The notes under the pieces: generated by a model
Told to the model about the DNA's origin: nothing
What the model saw: the letters and a program-made list of their open reading frames with translations, nothing else
Database searches by the model: none
In this document: one piece after another, positions 1-7,895 of the stretch
Position numbering within the stretch: the first letter of the stretch is position 1
How the letters are laid out: the number at the start of each line of letters is the position of its first letter
Source of the DNA: Embleya sp040605455
GTDB taxonomy: Bacteria > Actinomycetota > Actinomycetes > Streptomycetales > Streptomycetaceae
Length of the DNA stretch: 14,330 nucleotides
Direction of reading: 5' to 3'
NCBI RefSeq assembly: GCF_040605455.1
Contig: NZ_JBEXCV010000190.1
Location: forward strand, 1-14,330
Made by a program: the position numbers and the translations under genes

Positions 1-65
1 CGTACCAGCTCCGTGAAGCCGCCATCGAGATCCTCCGCCAGCAGATCGGTCAACTGCTCGGCCAT
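1..65 (-). CDS. N-terminal fragment of a minus-strand gene, possibly an ECF-type sigma factor
   Basis: The minus strand is open from an ATG at 65 to the window edge, giving about 21 residues beginning MAEQLTDLL and continuing through DLDGGFTELV. An acidic leader followed by D-x-D-G-x-F-x-x-L-V resembles the start of region 2 in extracytoplasmic-function sigma factors of actinomycetes, but 21 residues cannot prove it. The ATG at 65 is preferred because AGGTG at 75-79 lies 9 bases upstream. An in-frame ATG at 74 would leave no spacing from that site. The gene diverges from the monooxygenase, with about 135 bases between the two starts, so the two may share a regulatory region. It could equally be another regulator or a hypothetical protein. 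Confidence 0.4.
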   Translation of the reverse strand, partial: MAEQLTDLLAEDLDGGFTELV

Positions 66-200
66 GTCGCTCATCACCTGTGGAACACCGCCACCACGGA
101 AAGGGATGCAGACCCGACGGACACGGACTCCACACACACGCAACCGGTCGGGCGAATGCGGGGTTGATCCCTGTACACGATAACGACGAGAGGAAACCTC

Positions 201-1754
201 ATGCATCCGCAGACACGGCCGGCATCCGGGACCGATGTGGACACCCAGGTCGCCGTGGTCGGCGCCGGACCGGTCGGCGCTCTGCTCGCCCGCGAACTCG
301 CCCTGCTGGGCATCGACGTGACGCTGCTGGAGAAGTTGCCCGCGCCCGACGGAATCTCCAAGGCGAGCACCCTGCACGCACGCACCGCGCAAACGCTGGA
401 CCGCCGCGGTCTGTTGGCGGCTGTACAGCCCGGTCGCGCCGCATCCCGCGCCACGAACCGGGCGGTGCGCTTCCACTTCGCCTCGATCTTCGAGCTGGAT
501 CTGTCCCGCGTCGTCGACGAGGGTCCGGTCCTGGTGGGCAGCCCGCAGGCCTACGCCCAGGAGGTGTTCGCGGCGGACGCGGTGCGACTGGGCGCTCGGG
601 TTCGGCGTGACGCGGAGGTCGTCGGCGTGGACGCCTACGCCGACCATGTGCGGCTGCGCCTGCGTTCGGGATCCGGATCGGGTACGGAGCAAACGCTGAC
701 GGCGCGCTGGGTGGTCGGCGCGGACGGGGCCCGCAGTACGGTGCGCAAGGCGAGCGGCATACGATTCCTGGGCGAGGGACCGACCGTCGCCGCGCTCATG
801 GGCGAGGTGCGGCTGCTGGACCCGGCCGGGGCGCCAGGCGGCTGGCAACGCACCCCGCGCGGCTGGACGTTGTTGTGGATCAACCCGTTCGGACCGAGCC
901 GCGTATGCACCTACGACTATCGGGGGCCGCACCCGGATCGGCACTCGCCCGCCACCTTGGCGGAGCTGCGGGGTGAGGTGGAACGCATCGCCGGGCAACC
1001 CGTCCCGATGGACGAGCCGGTCTGGATCTCCCGCTTCAGCGATGCCTCGCTCCAGGCGGAGTACTACCGAAAAGGCCGGGTGCTGCTGGCGGGCGACGCC
1101 GCGCACGTGCACTTCCCGGCGGGCGGCCAGGGCGTGAATCTGGGCCTCCAGGACGCCGTCAACCTGGGCTGGAAACTGGCCGCCGAGATTCGCGGCTGGG
1201 CGCCGGAGCACCTCCTCGACACCTACCACAGCGAGCGGCACCCGGTGGCGGCAGCCGTATTGCGCAACGTGCGGGCCCAGGTGGCGCTGATGAACCCCGA
1301 TCCGCACACGGACGCGTTGCGCGAGTTGTTCACGGAACTGATGCGCTTCGACGAGGTCAACGCCTACTTGAGCACGATGATCACGGGCACGGGGGTGGTG
1401 TACCCGGTGGGCGCGCGCGACGACGACCCGCAGGCCGGCCGCATGGTCCCGAGCCTGCCCCTGACCACGCGCGAGGGACCCACCACGTTGGCCGGGCTGT
1501 TGCACCGGGGCCGCCCGGTGCTGCTGAACCTGACCGCCGACGCCGACGCCGACGCCGACGTGCGCGCCGCAGCCGCCCCCTGGACCGACCGTGTGGACAT
1601 CGTCACGGCCACCCCGCACACCGAGGACCCGCACCCCAGCGCCCTGCTCATCCGCCCCGACGGCTACGCCGTCTGGTCGGCCCGGAGCAACAGCCGGGAC
1701 ACCGACACCTTGCGCACCGCACTCACCCGCTGGTTCGGCCCGGAGAAGTGGTAA
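201..1754 (+). CDS. FAD-dependent aromatic-ring monooxygenase (PheA/TfdB-type flavoprotein hydroxylase)
   Basis: A 517-residue flavoprotein that probably uses NAD(P)H and O2 to hydroxylate a phenolic or polyketide-like aromatic substrate in the cytoplasm. Three class A flavin monooxygenase motifs are visible: the Rossmann dinucleotide-binding GAGPVG at residues 21-26 followed by an acidic residue (LLEK), the DG motif (VVGADGARS, D175-G176), and the GD motif (LLAGDAAHVHFPAGG, D299). The C-terminal 110 residues or so fit the thioredoxin-like domain of this group, as in polyketide hydroxylases such as PgaE and RdmE. Length is normal. The ATG at 201 has GAGAGG about 7 bases upstream. The C-terminal domain contains a DADADADA stretch encoded by four GCCGAC copies at 1536-1559. 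No polyketide genes are adjacent, so the substrate cannot be inferred. The family call is firm. Confidence 0.93.
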   Translation: MHPQTRPASGTDVDTQVAVVGAGPVGALLARELALLGIDVTLLEKLPAPDGISKASTLHARTAQTLDRRGLLAAVQPGRAASRATNRAVRFHFASIFELDLSRVVDEGPVLVGSPQAYAQEVFAADAVRLGARVRRDAEVVGVDAYADHVRLRLRSGSGSGTEQTLTARWVVGADGARSTVRKASGIRFLGEGPTVAALMGEVRLLDPAGAPGGWQRTPRGWTLLWINPFGPSRVCTYDYRGPHPDRHSPATLAELRGEVERIAGQPVPMDEPVWISRFSDASLQAEYYRKGRVLLAGDAAHVHFPAGGQGVNLGLQDAVNLGWKLAAEIRGWAPEHLLDTYHSERHPVAAAVLRNVRAQVALMNPDPHTDALRELFTELMRFDEVNAYLSTMITGTGVVYPVGARDDDPQAGRMVPSLPLTTREGPTTLAGLLHRGRPVLLNLTADADADADVRAAAAPWTDRVDIVTATPHTEDPHPSALLIRPDGYAVWSARSNSRDTDTLRTALTRWFGPEKW

Positions 1755-1804
1755 CCCGCCGCCCGCCCATCCCCGGCCGCTGTCCCGGTCGGGCGGACGG
1801 GCGG
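1755..1804 (+). terminator. Weak candidate terminator after the monooxygenase
   Basis: Starting at the stop codon, an imperfect inverted repeat pairs the C-rich arm at 1755-1768 with the G-rich arm at 1791-1804. The innermost six pairs (CCGCCC/GGGCGG) are perfect, with mismatches further out. No T-tract follows. In DNA this G/C-rich such pairing can arise by chance. Confidence 0.3.
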
Positions 1805-2276
1805 TGGCCGACCCGTGCCGCGTCCGCCTGGAACCAGCGACGGTGTGGACGCGGACGAGCAGCAGGGTTGCGGCGAAAGCGATCAGCGGCCGGGTCCCAG
1901 CTCGCGACCACTGCTGCGGATCCCGGTCGAGAATGCGGCTCGCCGTGCCGGCCGTGGCGCGGTTGTTCCTCCACAGGTGAAAGGCGCGTTGCGAAATGTC
2001 GGTCGGTAGGCGTCTGTCGACGTCCTGGGCATCACCGACCGCTCCACGTATGCAAAGACCGACAATCGAAGGACCGAACAATCGAAGCGTGCGGGATCGG
2101 CACCGGCCCCGGTGGCGCCGCAAGGCTTCGACCCACTGCCGAGGCCTCGCCCCCAGGTCGCAATGAGCGGAAGCTTCTATTCCGATTAACCGCGTCGATC
2201 GGGTGCCGTGCGGGCGAAAATCAAATCGTTGAGCAGGCGTCAATTTGGTGGCCACAACCTCCATTCCAATGGGTAG
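1805..2276. other. Non-coding or decayed stretch before the IS3 remnant
   Basis: No frame here gives a protein I recognise. Open frames run through by lack of stops in G/C-rich DNA and have poor composition (Arg, Cys and Ser rich). Two oddities stand out. At 2057-2087 a 15-base unit ending AATCGAAG is repeated in tandem with a one-base insertion. The stretch 2161-2276 is only about 53% G+C by hand count, well below the flanking genes, which suggests imported or decayed DNA next to the transposase fragment. Confidence 0.6.
2057..2087. repeat. Short tandem direct repeat (15/16 bases)
   Basis: Two head-to-tail copies: GACCGACAATCGAAG at 2057-2071 and GACCGAACAATCGAAG at 2072-2087. They differ by a single inserted A. 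It looks like a local slippage or duplication product. No function is evident. Confidence 0.7.
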
Positions 2277-2701
2277 CGGCTGATGCGCGAGCTCGGCATC
2301 GAGGGCGTCATCCGCGGGCAGCGGCGTTGCACCACGTGCCCGAGCCGGCCGCGCCGCGACCGCCGGACCTGGTCGACCGCCGGTTCACCGCCGACGGCCC
2401 GGACCGGCTGTGGGTCGCGGACCTGACGTACGTGCGGACCTGGTCCGGCTGGGCCTACGTCGCGTTCGTCCTGGACGTGTACTCGCGGATGATCGTCGGC
2501 TGGCAGCTCGCGGACCACCTGCGGACCGAACTCCCGCTCGACGCGCTGGAGATGGCGCTGTGGCGCCGCCGGATCAAAAAGGACTCCGGTCTGATTCACC
2601 ACAGCGACCGCGGGTCGCAATACGTGTCCATTCGCTACACCGAGCGACTGGCCGACGTCGGCGCCGCCGCGTCCGTGGGTTCGGTGGCCGATTCGTACGA
2701 C
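2277..2701 (+). pseudogene. IS3-family transposase (OrfB) internal fragment
   Basis: The middle of a DDE integrase-type transposase of the IS3 family. Homology starts abruptly at 2277 with RLMRELGIEGVIRGQRR. A one-base deletion near 2330-2340 shifts the frame, which then runs through DLVDRRFTADGPDRLWVADLTY, YVAFVLDVYSRMIVGWQL, ALEMALWRR, LIHHSDRGSQY and ASVGSVADSYD. The first two catalytic aspartates are present (VADLTY and HHSDRGSQY). The sequence breaks off right after SYD, just before the N-x-x-A-E-S segment that would supply the catalytic glutamate. OrfA, the N-terminal half of OrfB and both terminal inverted repeats are absent, so it cannot encode an active transposase. About 240 bases of unrecognised sequence separate it from the next broken gene. 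Confidence 0.85.
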
Positions 2702-2941
2702 TGTGAGGATGGGGTCACCGCCGCAGGGGCGGCCTGACTGTTCGTTACGACTGACCCTTCGGGTGTCCTTGCTGTTGATCTGTCGGTCGTCTCTGTGGCG
2801 GGCTCGATGCGGGCCGTCGGCCGCGCGGGCAGTGACCGAATAGGAGCCTGTTGCCCCCGGGTACTCGTCACAGTCCTGTCCTCCCGCCCGGCCGACGGTC
2901 TCGCGCCGACCGCCGCTCCCGGGAGAGGTGTGGTGTTTCGG

Positions 2942-3661
2942 TCAGGCGATGGCTTGGTAGCCCTGCCAGCCGTAGCCTTCCTTGATCCAGGGGCCGAAGC
3001 CGGTGGCGTCGACGCCGTTGTGGAAGCGCATGTCGCCGAGGTTGTCGGCGGCCCAGAGGTCGGCTTTGCCGTCTCCGTTGGCGTCGGCGGGGGAGGTGAC
3101 CAGGGGGACTGCGGTGGAGGTCCAGCCGTCGCCGGGGAGCGTGCGGGCGCCGTGGGCGTAGGCGGGGGCGCCGTTGGCGTCGATCCAGGGGTCGAGGGGG
3201 TAGAGGTAGAACTGGCCGCCGGCCTTGTGGGTGGCGAACAGGTCGGGGATGCCGTCGCCGTTGACGTCGCCGGGGGCGAGGAGGTTGAAGACCTGCCAGC
3301 CGGATTCGCCGAGGACGATGGGGTCGCCGAGCATGTCGGCGTTGCCGGAGCCGGGGTAGAGGTAGAGGACGCCGGTGTCGGTGCGGACGATCAGGTCGGG
3401 GTTGTCGGCGGTGTTGATCAGGCCGTCGGCGTTGTCGTCGCCGGTGACGTTGCCGACGGCGAGGACCTGGGTGGTGTCGCCGGTTCGCCAGTGGCTGTCG
3501 TTGGTGGCGGGGTCGGAGTCGTCGTCGCTCCAGGTCTTGAGGACGCGGGTGCCGGTGGAGCAGCTGGAGCAGGCGTATCCGTTGCCGAGGTTGGGGTGGA
3601 CGGCGAGGTCCCAGGTTCCCTGGGGGTTCTTGCGGCGGGCGAGCAGGTCCTCGCCACCTCG
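2942..3661 (-). pseudogene. FG-GAP/VCBS-repeat protein, 5'-truncated
   Basis: On the minus strand about 240 codons are open from roughly 3661 down to a TGA at 2942-2944. They contain repeated beta-propeller blades with calcium-binding-like D-x-N-x-D-G loops: GDVNGDGIPDLFA, ADANGDGKADLWA and a longer GDDNADGLINTADNPDLIV, each followed by LYLYPG- or FYLYPL-like strands. Streptomyces FG-GAP proteins of this kind are usually secreted and several hundred residues long, with a signal peptide. Here recognisable sequence begins abruptly at GGEDLLARRKN with no signal peptide, start codon or ribosome site upstream, and a TGA lies in frame at 3683-3685. The natural C-terminus (GWQGYQAIA) is intact. Translation could start at an internal ATG (3334), giving only 130 residues without export. 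I read it as the 3' end of a gene cut by rearrangement. Confidence 0.8.
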
Positions 3662-4172
3662 ACCGCGGCCTCGAGAGGGACATCACGGCCCGCCCAGACG
3701 GCCAATGCGAAGGCTCGATTCTGGGAGCCCCGGTCCCGTGCAGTCCGAGCACGGCCGCCACACGACCCCGGCAGCGCATGCAAGGTCACGTTGTGGGGAG
3801 ATCGGTGATGTCCAGGCGGCGGCCCGTCCGTCCCGCCACCACCCGCCAGGGGCGTCGGCGCAGCTCAGCAGCGGTCTGGGGACCGGGCGCCGGACATGAG
3901 ACCCACGAGTATCGCCTATTGTAAGGATCGCCCCTCGTCTCAGGACGCGAGGAAAGCCGTTCGGTCCCCGCCGTGATCTCGGCGGTACGGTCTCGCGGAC
4001 GCAGTCCACGGTCGTTCCGGCCCAGCAGCGTGTATGCCATTGCATGGACGGCATTCAGGCTCGGCCTCCGGATCGCCTACCAGCGGAATGCCGCCGGGCC
4101 GCCCGGTTCGGCGAGGCCGCGGGGCTGCGGGGCCTTCGGGTGCGGGGAGTGCACAGAGAAACGGAGTGAGGC
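3662..4172. other. Gene-free stretch upstream of the LAL regulator
   Basis: I see no supported gene here. On the minus strand, near 3650-3730, a short frame reads NRAFALAVWAGRDVPLEAA, which looks protein-like and may be a scrap of a gene joined to the truncated FG-GAP gene, but I cannot name it. A bulged inverted repeat (TGAGA...CGAG at 3897-3909 with CTCGTCTCA at 3934-3942) brackets a locally A/T-richer segment. The last 150 bases must hold the promoter of the regulator at 4173, but no clear -35/-10 pair is visible. Confidence 0.5.
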
Positions 4173-6923
4173 ATGCGACGGCGGGGGCTGCTGGGTCGCG
4201 AGACGGAGCGTCGCGCGCTGGCCGCTCTGGTTGAGCGGGCGGCCGCCGGGTCGGGCGGCGCGACGGTGATCATGGGTGCGCCGGGGATCGGCAAGTCGGC
4301 GCTGGTCGCGGAGGTCGCGGCGGTCGCGGCGTCCGGCGGGACCCGGGTGATCACTGCTGTGGGGGTCCAGTCGGAGGAGGACCTGCCCTGTGCCGGCCTG
4401 CACCAGCTGGTTCACCAACTGCGGGACGGGATCGACGACCTGCCGGGGCGGCAGCGTACGGCGCTGCTCGCAGCCGTCGGGCTCGTTGACGAGGCCGTCC
4501 CTGATCTGTATCTCGTCGGCCTGGCCGCGCTGACCCTGCTGTCGGACGCGGCGGCGAAGGCGCCGCTGCTGGTGGTCGTCGAGGACGCCCACTGGATGGA
4601 CTGGGCCAGCCTCGACGTGCTCGGGTTCGTAGCCCGGCGGATCGAGTCCGACCCCCTCGCCCTGGTCGCCGTCACCCGGCGCCTCGACGACCGCCTCGGC
4701 AGCGCTGGCCTGCCCGTTCTGCACCTGGGCCCGCTGACCGATGAGGTGTCGGGCGAGGTGCTGGACGCGGTGGCCCCCGCCTTGGGACAGCAGGTCAGGC
4801 GGCGGCTGCTGGAGGAGGCTGCCGGGAACCCGCTCGCGCTGACCGAGCTACCGGTCGCCCTGCAGACGGTCGGCGGGGCGTACGCGCTCAACCCGGGTCC
4901 GCTGCCGCTGACCGCGCGGCTGGAGCGGACCTTCACCGCACGCGTCTCCTGCCTTCCGGTCGACAGCCGTGCGGTCCTGCTCCTCGCAGCGCTCAACGGC
5001 GACGGAACGATGGACGAATGCCTCGCCGCGGCGACCCGGATGCGCGGGACGGCGGTCGACGCCGCCGCCGTCGAAGCGGCGATCGACGCGGGTCTGGTCG
5101 AGGCCCAGGGGCTGGCCTTCCGGCACCCGCTCATCCGCTCGGCGATGGACCATGCCGCCACCGCCGCCGAACGGCAGGCCGCACACGCCGCTTTGGCCGC
5201 CGTGCTCCAGGGGCAGCCCGATCGGCAGGCATGGCACCGGGCCGCCGCCACCACCGGTCTCGACGAACGGGCGGCTCAGGATCTGGACTCCACCGCCGGC
5301 CGAGCCCTGCGACGGGGCGGCGTCGCCGCGGCCCTCGCCGCGCTGAGGCGGGCGGCGGAGCTGACGAAGGACCCATCCGCGCGGGCGGACCGGCTGCTCC
5401 GGGCGGCGGAGCTCGCGCTGGAGTCGGGCCGAGGAGACATCGTGGCGCATCTGCTGGCCCAGGCGCGCTCCCTGGACCTTTCGGTCCGGGACCGCGGCCG
5501 CGCGGCATGGGTCAGCATCGCGCTGGTCGAGGGGACGCGGGGCGAGGGCGCCGCGGCCGCCGAGCTGGCCGAGCTGGCGGTCGAGATCGCCGCCGGCGGC
5601 GAGCCGACGCTGGGGCTGCGCATGCTGTGGAGCGCGGTCCTGCAGTGTTATTGGGGAGAGCCGGGGTCGGCCGCCCGCGAGCGGGTCGCTGCCGCCGCCG
5701 ACCGGATGCCCATGCCCGCCGACAACGCCGACCTGGTCGCTCTGCGGGCCTACTCGGCGCCGGTCGAGCGCGGGGGAGCGGTCATGGAAGCCCTGGCGGG
5801 CCAGCTGGAGCGCTCGTCGGAGAACGCCGAGGGGGACCAGCTTCTGGGGGGCGCCGCGGTGACGGTGGGCGCTCCGGCTCTGGCCAGCCGGTTGACGACG
5901 AGATCGCTGGACGCCCTGCGAGCGCAAGGCAGGCTGTCGATGCTGGCCCGCGCCCTCTGCGTCCAGGCGGGGAGCGCCGCACGGCTGGGCGACGTGCGCG
6001 CCGGTCACCTCGCCGCGGAGGAGGCCGCGTCGCTGGCCCGCGAGACCAGTCAGCCTCTCGTGCACGCGATGGTGAACGCCATCCGCGCGCAGCTGGCCGC
6101 CGTCAGCGGCGACCCGGCGGCGGAGGGGTGGGCGGCGGAAGCCGAATGCGAGGCCCTTCCCAGCGGCGGACGCCCGGTGCTGGCCATCGTGCAGATGGCC
6201 CGCGGGCAGGCGGCGCTCTGCCAGGGCCGCTACGGCGACGCGTCCGGCCACCTGCACCGCGTCTTCGACCCGGCCGACCCCGCCTTCCACCCCTGGCTGC
6301 GCTTCTACGCGGTCGCGGAGCTGGTCGAGGCGGCGGTGCGCAGCGAATCCGCGGAGGTGGCACGCGACGTCATGCGGGAGCTGACCCCGCTCGGGGAAAT
6401 GACTTCTTCGCCCGCCCTGCTCTGCGGGCTGCGACTGGGCCGGGCCCTGCTGAGCCCGCAGGACGACGCCGAGCCGCTCTACAGGGCGGCCCTCGACGCC
6501 GTCCCCACGGACTGGCCGTTCGAGCGGGCGCGAGCGCGCCTCGCCCTGGGCGAGTGGCTGCGGCGGCACCGGCGGCCCGCGGAGTCCCGCGTTGCCCTGC
6601 AGGCCGCACGCGAGATCTTCGAGGCCCTCGGCGCGTCGGCATGGGCGGAGCGGGCACGGCAGGAGCTGCGCGCCGCGGGTGCGTCGTCCCCGCGCCAGGA
6701 TCCGGCCGCGGTCGACCGGCTGACCTCGACCGAGTTGCACGTCGCCCAGCTCGCCGCGCGGGGTCTGACCAACCGGGAGATCGGCGAGCGGCTGTACGTC
6801 TCGCCCAGGACGGTGAGCACCCATCTCCAGCGGATGTTTCCCAAACTGGGGGTGACGTCCCGCGGCGAGCTGGCCGCAGTTCTGGGCGGCACGATGACGT
6901 ACCCCGAAGGCGCAGCATCATGA
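4173..6923 (+). CDS. LAL-type LuxR-family transcriptional regulator with AAA-like ATPase domain
   Basis: A 916-residue large ATP-binding LuxR (LAL) activator, a STAND-class signalling ATPase fused to a DNA-binding domain. The N-terminus (GRETERRALAAL) leads into Walker A GAPGIGKSAL at residues 35-44. Walker B is LLVVVEDAHWMD at about 132-143, followed by a conserved arginine-rich sensor stretch (VAVTRR). The centre, about residues 250-840, is Ala/Leu/Arg-rich helical repeats of the TPR-like kind expected to bind an inducer or partner. The C-terminal LuxR/GerE helix-turn-helix spans about 850-905 (LTNREIGERLYVSPRTVSTH). Length is typical. GGAG lies 6 bases before the ATG. LAL proteins commonly activate nearby secondary-metabolite or catabolic genes after ligand-driven oligomerisation. 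The hydrolase genes starting 103 bases downstream on the same strand are the obvious candidate targets, which is inference. Confidence 0.95.
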   Translation: MRRRGLLGRETERRALAALVERAAAGSGGATVIMGAPGIGKSALVAEVAAVAASGGTRVITAVGVQSEEDLPCAGLHQLVHQLRDGIDDLPGRQRTALLAAVGLVDEAVPDLYLVGLAALTLLSDAAAKAPLLVVVEDAHWMDWASLDVLGFVARRIESDPLALVAVTRRLDDRLGSAGLPVLHLGPLTDEVSGEVLDAVAPALGQQVRRRLLEEAAGNPLALTELPVALQTVGGAYALNPGPLPLTARLERTFTARVSCLPVDSRAVLLLAALNGDGTMDECLAAATRMRGTAVDAAAVEAAIDAGLVEAQGLAFRHPLIRSAMDHAATAAERQAAHAALAAVLQGQPDRQAWHRAAATTGLDERAAQDLDSTAGRALRRGGVAAALAALRRAAELTKDPSARADRLLRAAELALESGRGDIVAHLLAQARSLDLSVRDRGRAAWVSIALVEGTRGEGAAAAELAELAVEIAAGGEPTLGLRMLWSAVLQCYWGEPGSAARERVAAAADRMPMPADNADLVALRAYSAPVERGGAVMEALAGQLERSSENAEGDQLLGGAAVTVGAPALASRLTTRSLDALRAQGRLSMLARALCVQAGSAARLGDVRAGHLAAEEAASLARETSQPLVHAMVNAIRAQLAAVSGDPAAEGWAAEAECEALPSGGRPVLAIVQMARGQAALCQGRYGDASGHLHRVFDPADPAFHPWLRFYAVAELVEAAVRSESAEVARDVMRELTPLGEMTSSPALLCGLRLGRALLSPQDDAEPLYRAALDAVPTDWPFERARARLALGEWLRRHRRPAESRVALQAAREIFEALGASAWAERARQELRAAGASSPRQDPAAVDRLTSTELHVAQLAARGLTNREIGERLYVSPRTVSTHLQRMFPKLGVTSRGELAAVLGGTMTYPEGAAS

Positions 6924-6940
6924 CGTACGCCGAAGCCGTA
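6894..6940 (+). repeat. Imperfect direct repeat at the 3' end of the LAL gene
   Basis: Two 21-base copies, at 6894-6914 and 6920-6940, match at 18 of 21 positions (ATGACGTAC-CCGAAG core) with a 26-base period. The first encodes MTYPEGA at the regulator's C-terminus. The second begins with an ATG overlapping the stop codon (ATGA) and opens an 18-codon frame (MTYAEAVVRRTRS...) ending at a TAG at 6974-6976. This looks like a small tandem duplication at the gene end. Whether the mini-frame is translated is unknown. Confidence 0.65.
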
Positions 6941-7026
6941 GTCCGACGGACGCGGTCCACCCTGCTTGTTTCCTAGGTTTGTGCCATGCCCGGTCCGCAC
7001 ACGGCGGACGGGCGGGAAGGCACACC

Positions 7027-7860
7027 GTGGGAACCATCACCGTCGGAACCGAGGGCTCGACCAGCATCGAGCTCTACTATGAGGACCACGGCTCAGGGCA
7101 GCCGGTCGTCCTGATCCACGGCTACCCGCTGGACGGGCAGTCGTGGGAGAAGCAGACCGACGCGCTGGTCAAGGCCGGCTACCGCGTCATCACCTACGAC
7201 CGCCGGGGCTTCGGCCGGTCGAGCAAGACCATGACAGGCTACGACTACGACACCTTCGCCGCCGACCTGGACACCGTACTGACGCAGCTGGACCTGCGTG
7301 ACGTGGTTCTCGTCGGGTTCTCGATGGGCTCGGGCGAAGTCGCTCGCTACCTCGGCGTCCACGGCTCGCAGCGGGTGGCGAAGGCGGCGTTCCTCGGTTC
7401 GCTCCAGCCGTTCCTGTTGCAGACGCCGGACAACCCCGGCGGTGTGCCGCAGAGCGTCTTCGACGGCATCGCGGAGCAGGCGGAGGCCGACCGCTACGCC
7501 TGGTACGAGAGCTTCTTCGTCGACTTCTTCAACACCGACGAGACGCTCCGGTCGCGGCTCAGTGAGGCCGCGCTGCGGGCGAACTGGGCCACCGCCATCG
7601 GCTCGGCGCCCATGGCGGCGTACGCGTGCGTGCCGGCGTGGCTGACGGACTTCCGGGCCGATGTGGAGCGCATTGACGTGCCATCGCTGATCCTGCACGG
7701 GACCGCCGACCGCATCCTGCCGATCGACGCCACGGCCCGCGAGTTCCGCCGCCGCCTGCCCGGCGCGCGCTACATCGAGATCGACGGCGCTCCGCACGGG
7801 CTGCTGCTCACCCACGCGGCCGAGGTCAACGCCGCCCTGCTCGACTTCCTCTCCGCCTGA
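7027..7860 (+). CDS. Alpha/beta hydrolase of the non-heme haloperoxidase (perhydrolase) family
   Basis: A 277-residue cytoplasmic alpha/beta hydrolase closely resembling the cofactor-free bacterial chloro-/bromoperoxidases of Streptomyces, which act as esterases and form peracids in vitro. Visible features are the oxyanion-hole loop VVLIHGYPLDG, the nucleophile elbow GFSMG (Ser99), the acid Asp228 (LILHGTADR) and His257 (DGAPHG), plus the family signatures VITYDRRGFGRSS and GYDYDTFAADL. Start: the GTG at 7027 (reads VGTITVGTEG, matching the usual MGTITVG start) has GGGAAGG at 7014-7020, 6 bases upstream. A TTG further up at 6979 would add 16 unconserved residues. It lies 103 bases after the LAL regulator and 35 bases before the next hydrolase, so it probably shares a transcript with the latter. 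The physiological substrate cannot be read from sequence. Confidence 0.93.
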   Translation: MGTITVGTEGSTSIELYYEDHGSGQPVVLIHGYPLDGQSWEKQTDALVKAGYRVITYDRRGFGRSSKTMTGYDYDTFAADLDTVLTQLDLRDVVLVGFSMGSGEVARYLGVHGSQRVAKAAFLGSLQPFLLQTPDNPGGVPQSVFDGIAEQAEADRYAWYESFFVDFFNTDETLRSRLSEAALRANWATAIGSAPMAAYACVPAWLTDFRADVERIDVPSLILHGTADRILPIDATAREFRRRLPGARYIEIDGAPHGLLLTHAAEVNAALLDFLSA

Positions 7861-7895
7861 AAGCCGGCGTTTTCTCATTTAAGGAGCACGTTTTC

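Noticed and set aside
1536..1559. Short tandem GCCGAC units as a CRISPR-like or regulatory array
   Set aside because: The units are contiguous with no spacers and lie in frame inside a coding region.
1748..2737. A 329-residue protein starting at 1748 and ending in the IS3 domain
   Set aside because: Only the part after about 2335 is transposase. The first 190 codons are unrelated Arg/Cys-rich translation, and the true upstream transposase codons lie in another frame.
2816..2872. Weak inverted repeats (GGGCA/TGCCC, GTGAC/GTCAC) that might be an IS end
   Set aside because: Arms of only 5 bases, not nested and no associated transposase terminus. Not distinguishable from chance.
2795..3808. 337-codon plus-strand frame rich in Gly, Val and Ala
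   Set aside because: It is the complement of the FG-GAP repeats. Its Val/Gly repeats simply mirror the D-x-N-x-D-G codons on the other strand, and it has no ribosome site or domain.
3897..3942. Bulged inverted repeat TGAGA-CGAG / CTCGTCTCA
   Set aside because: Short arms broken by a 4-base bulge and a 24-base loop, with no gene ending nearby to make it a terminator. It could be chance.
4848..6824. Long open minus-strand frame (658 codons) opposite the LAL regulator
   Set aside because: It is antisense to a gene with clear Walker and LuxR helix-turn-helix motifs. Composition (Arg/Gly/Gln rich) and lack of any domain mark it as a G/C-driven shadow. The same holds for the 652-codon plus frame at 5018-6976.
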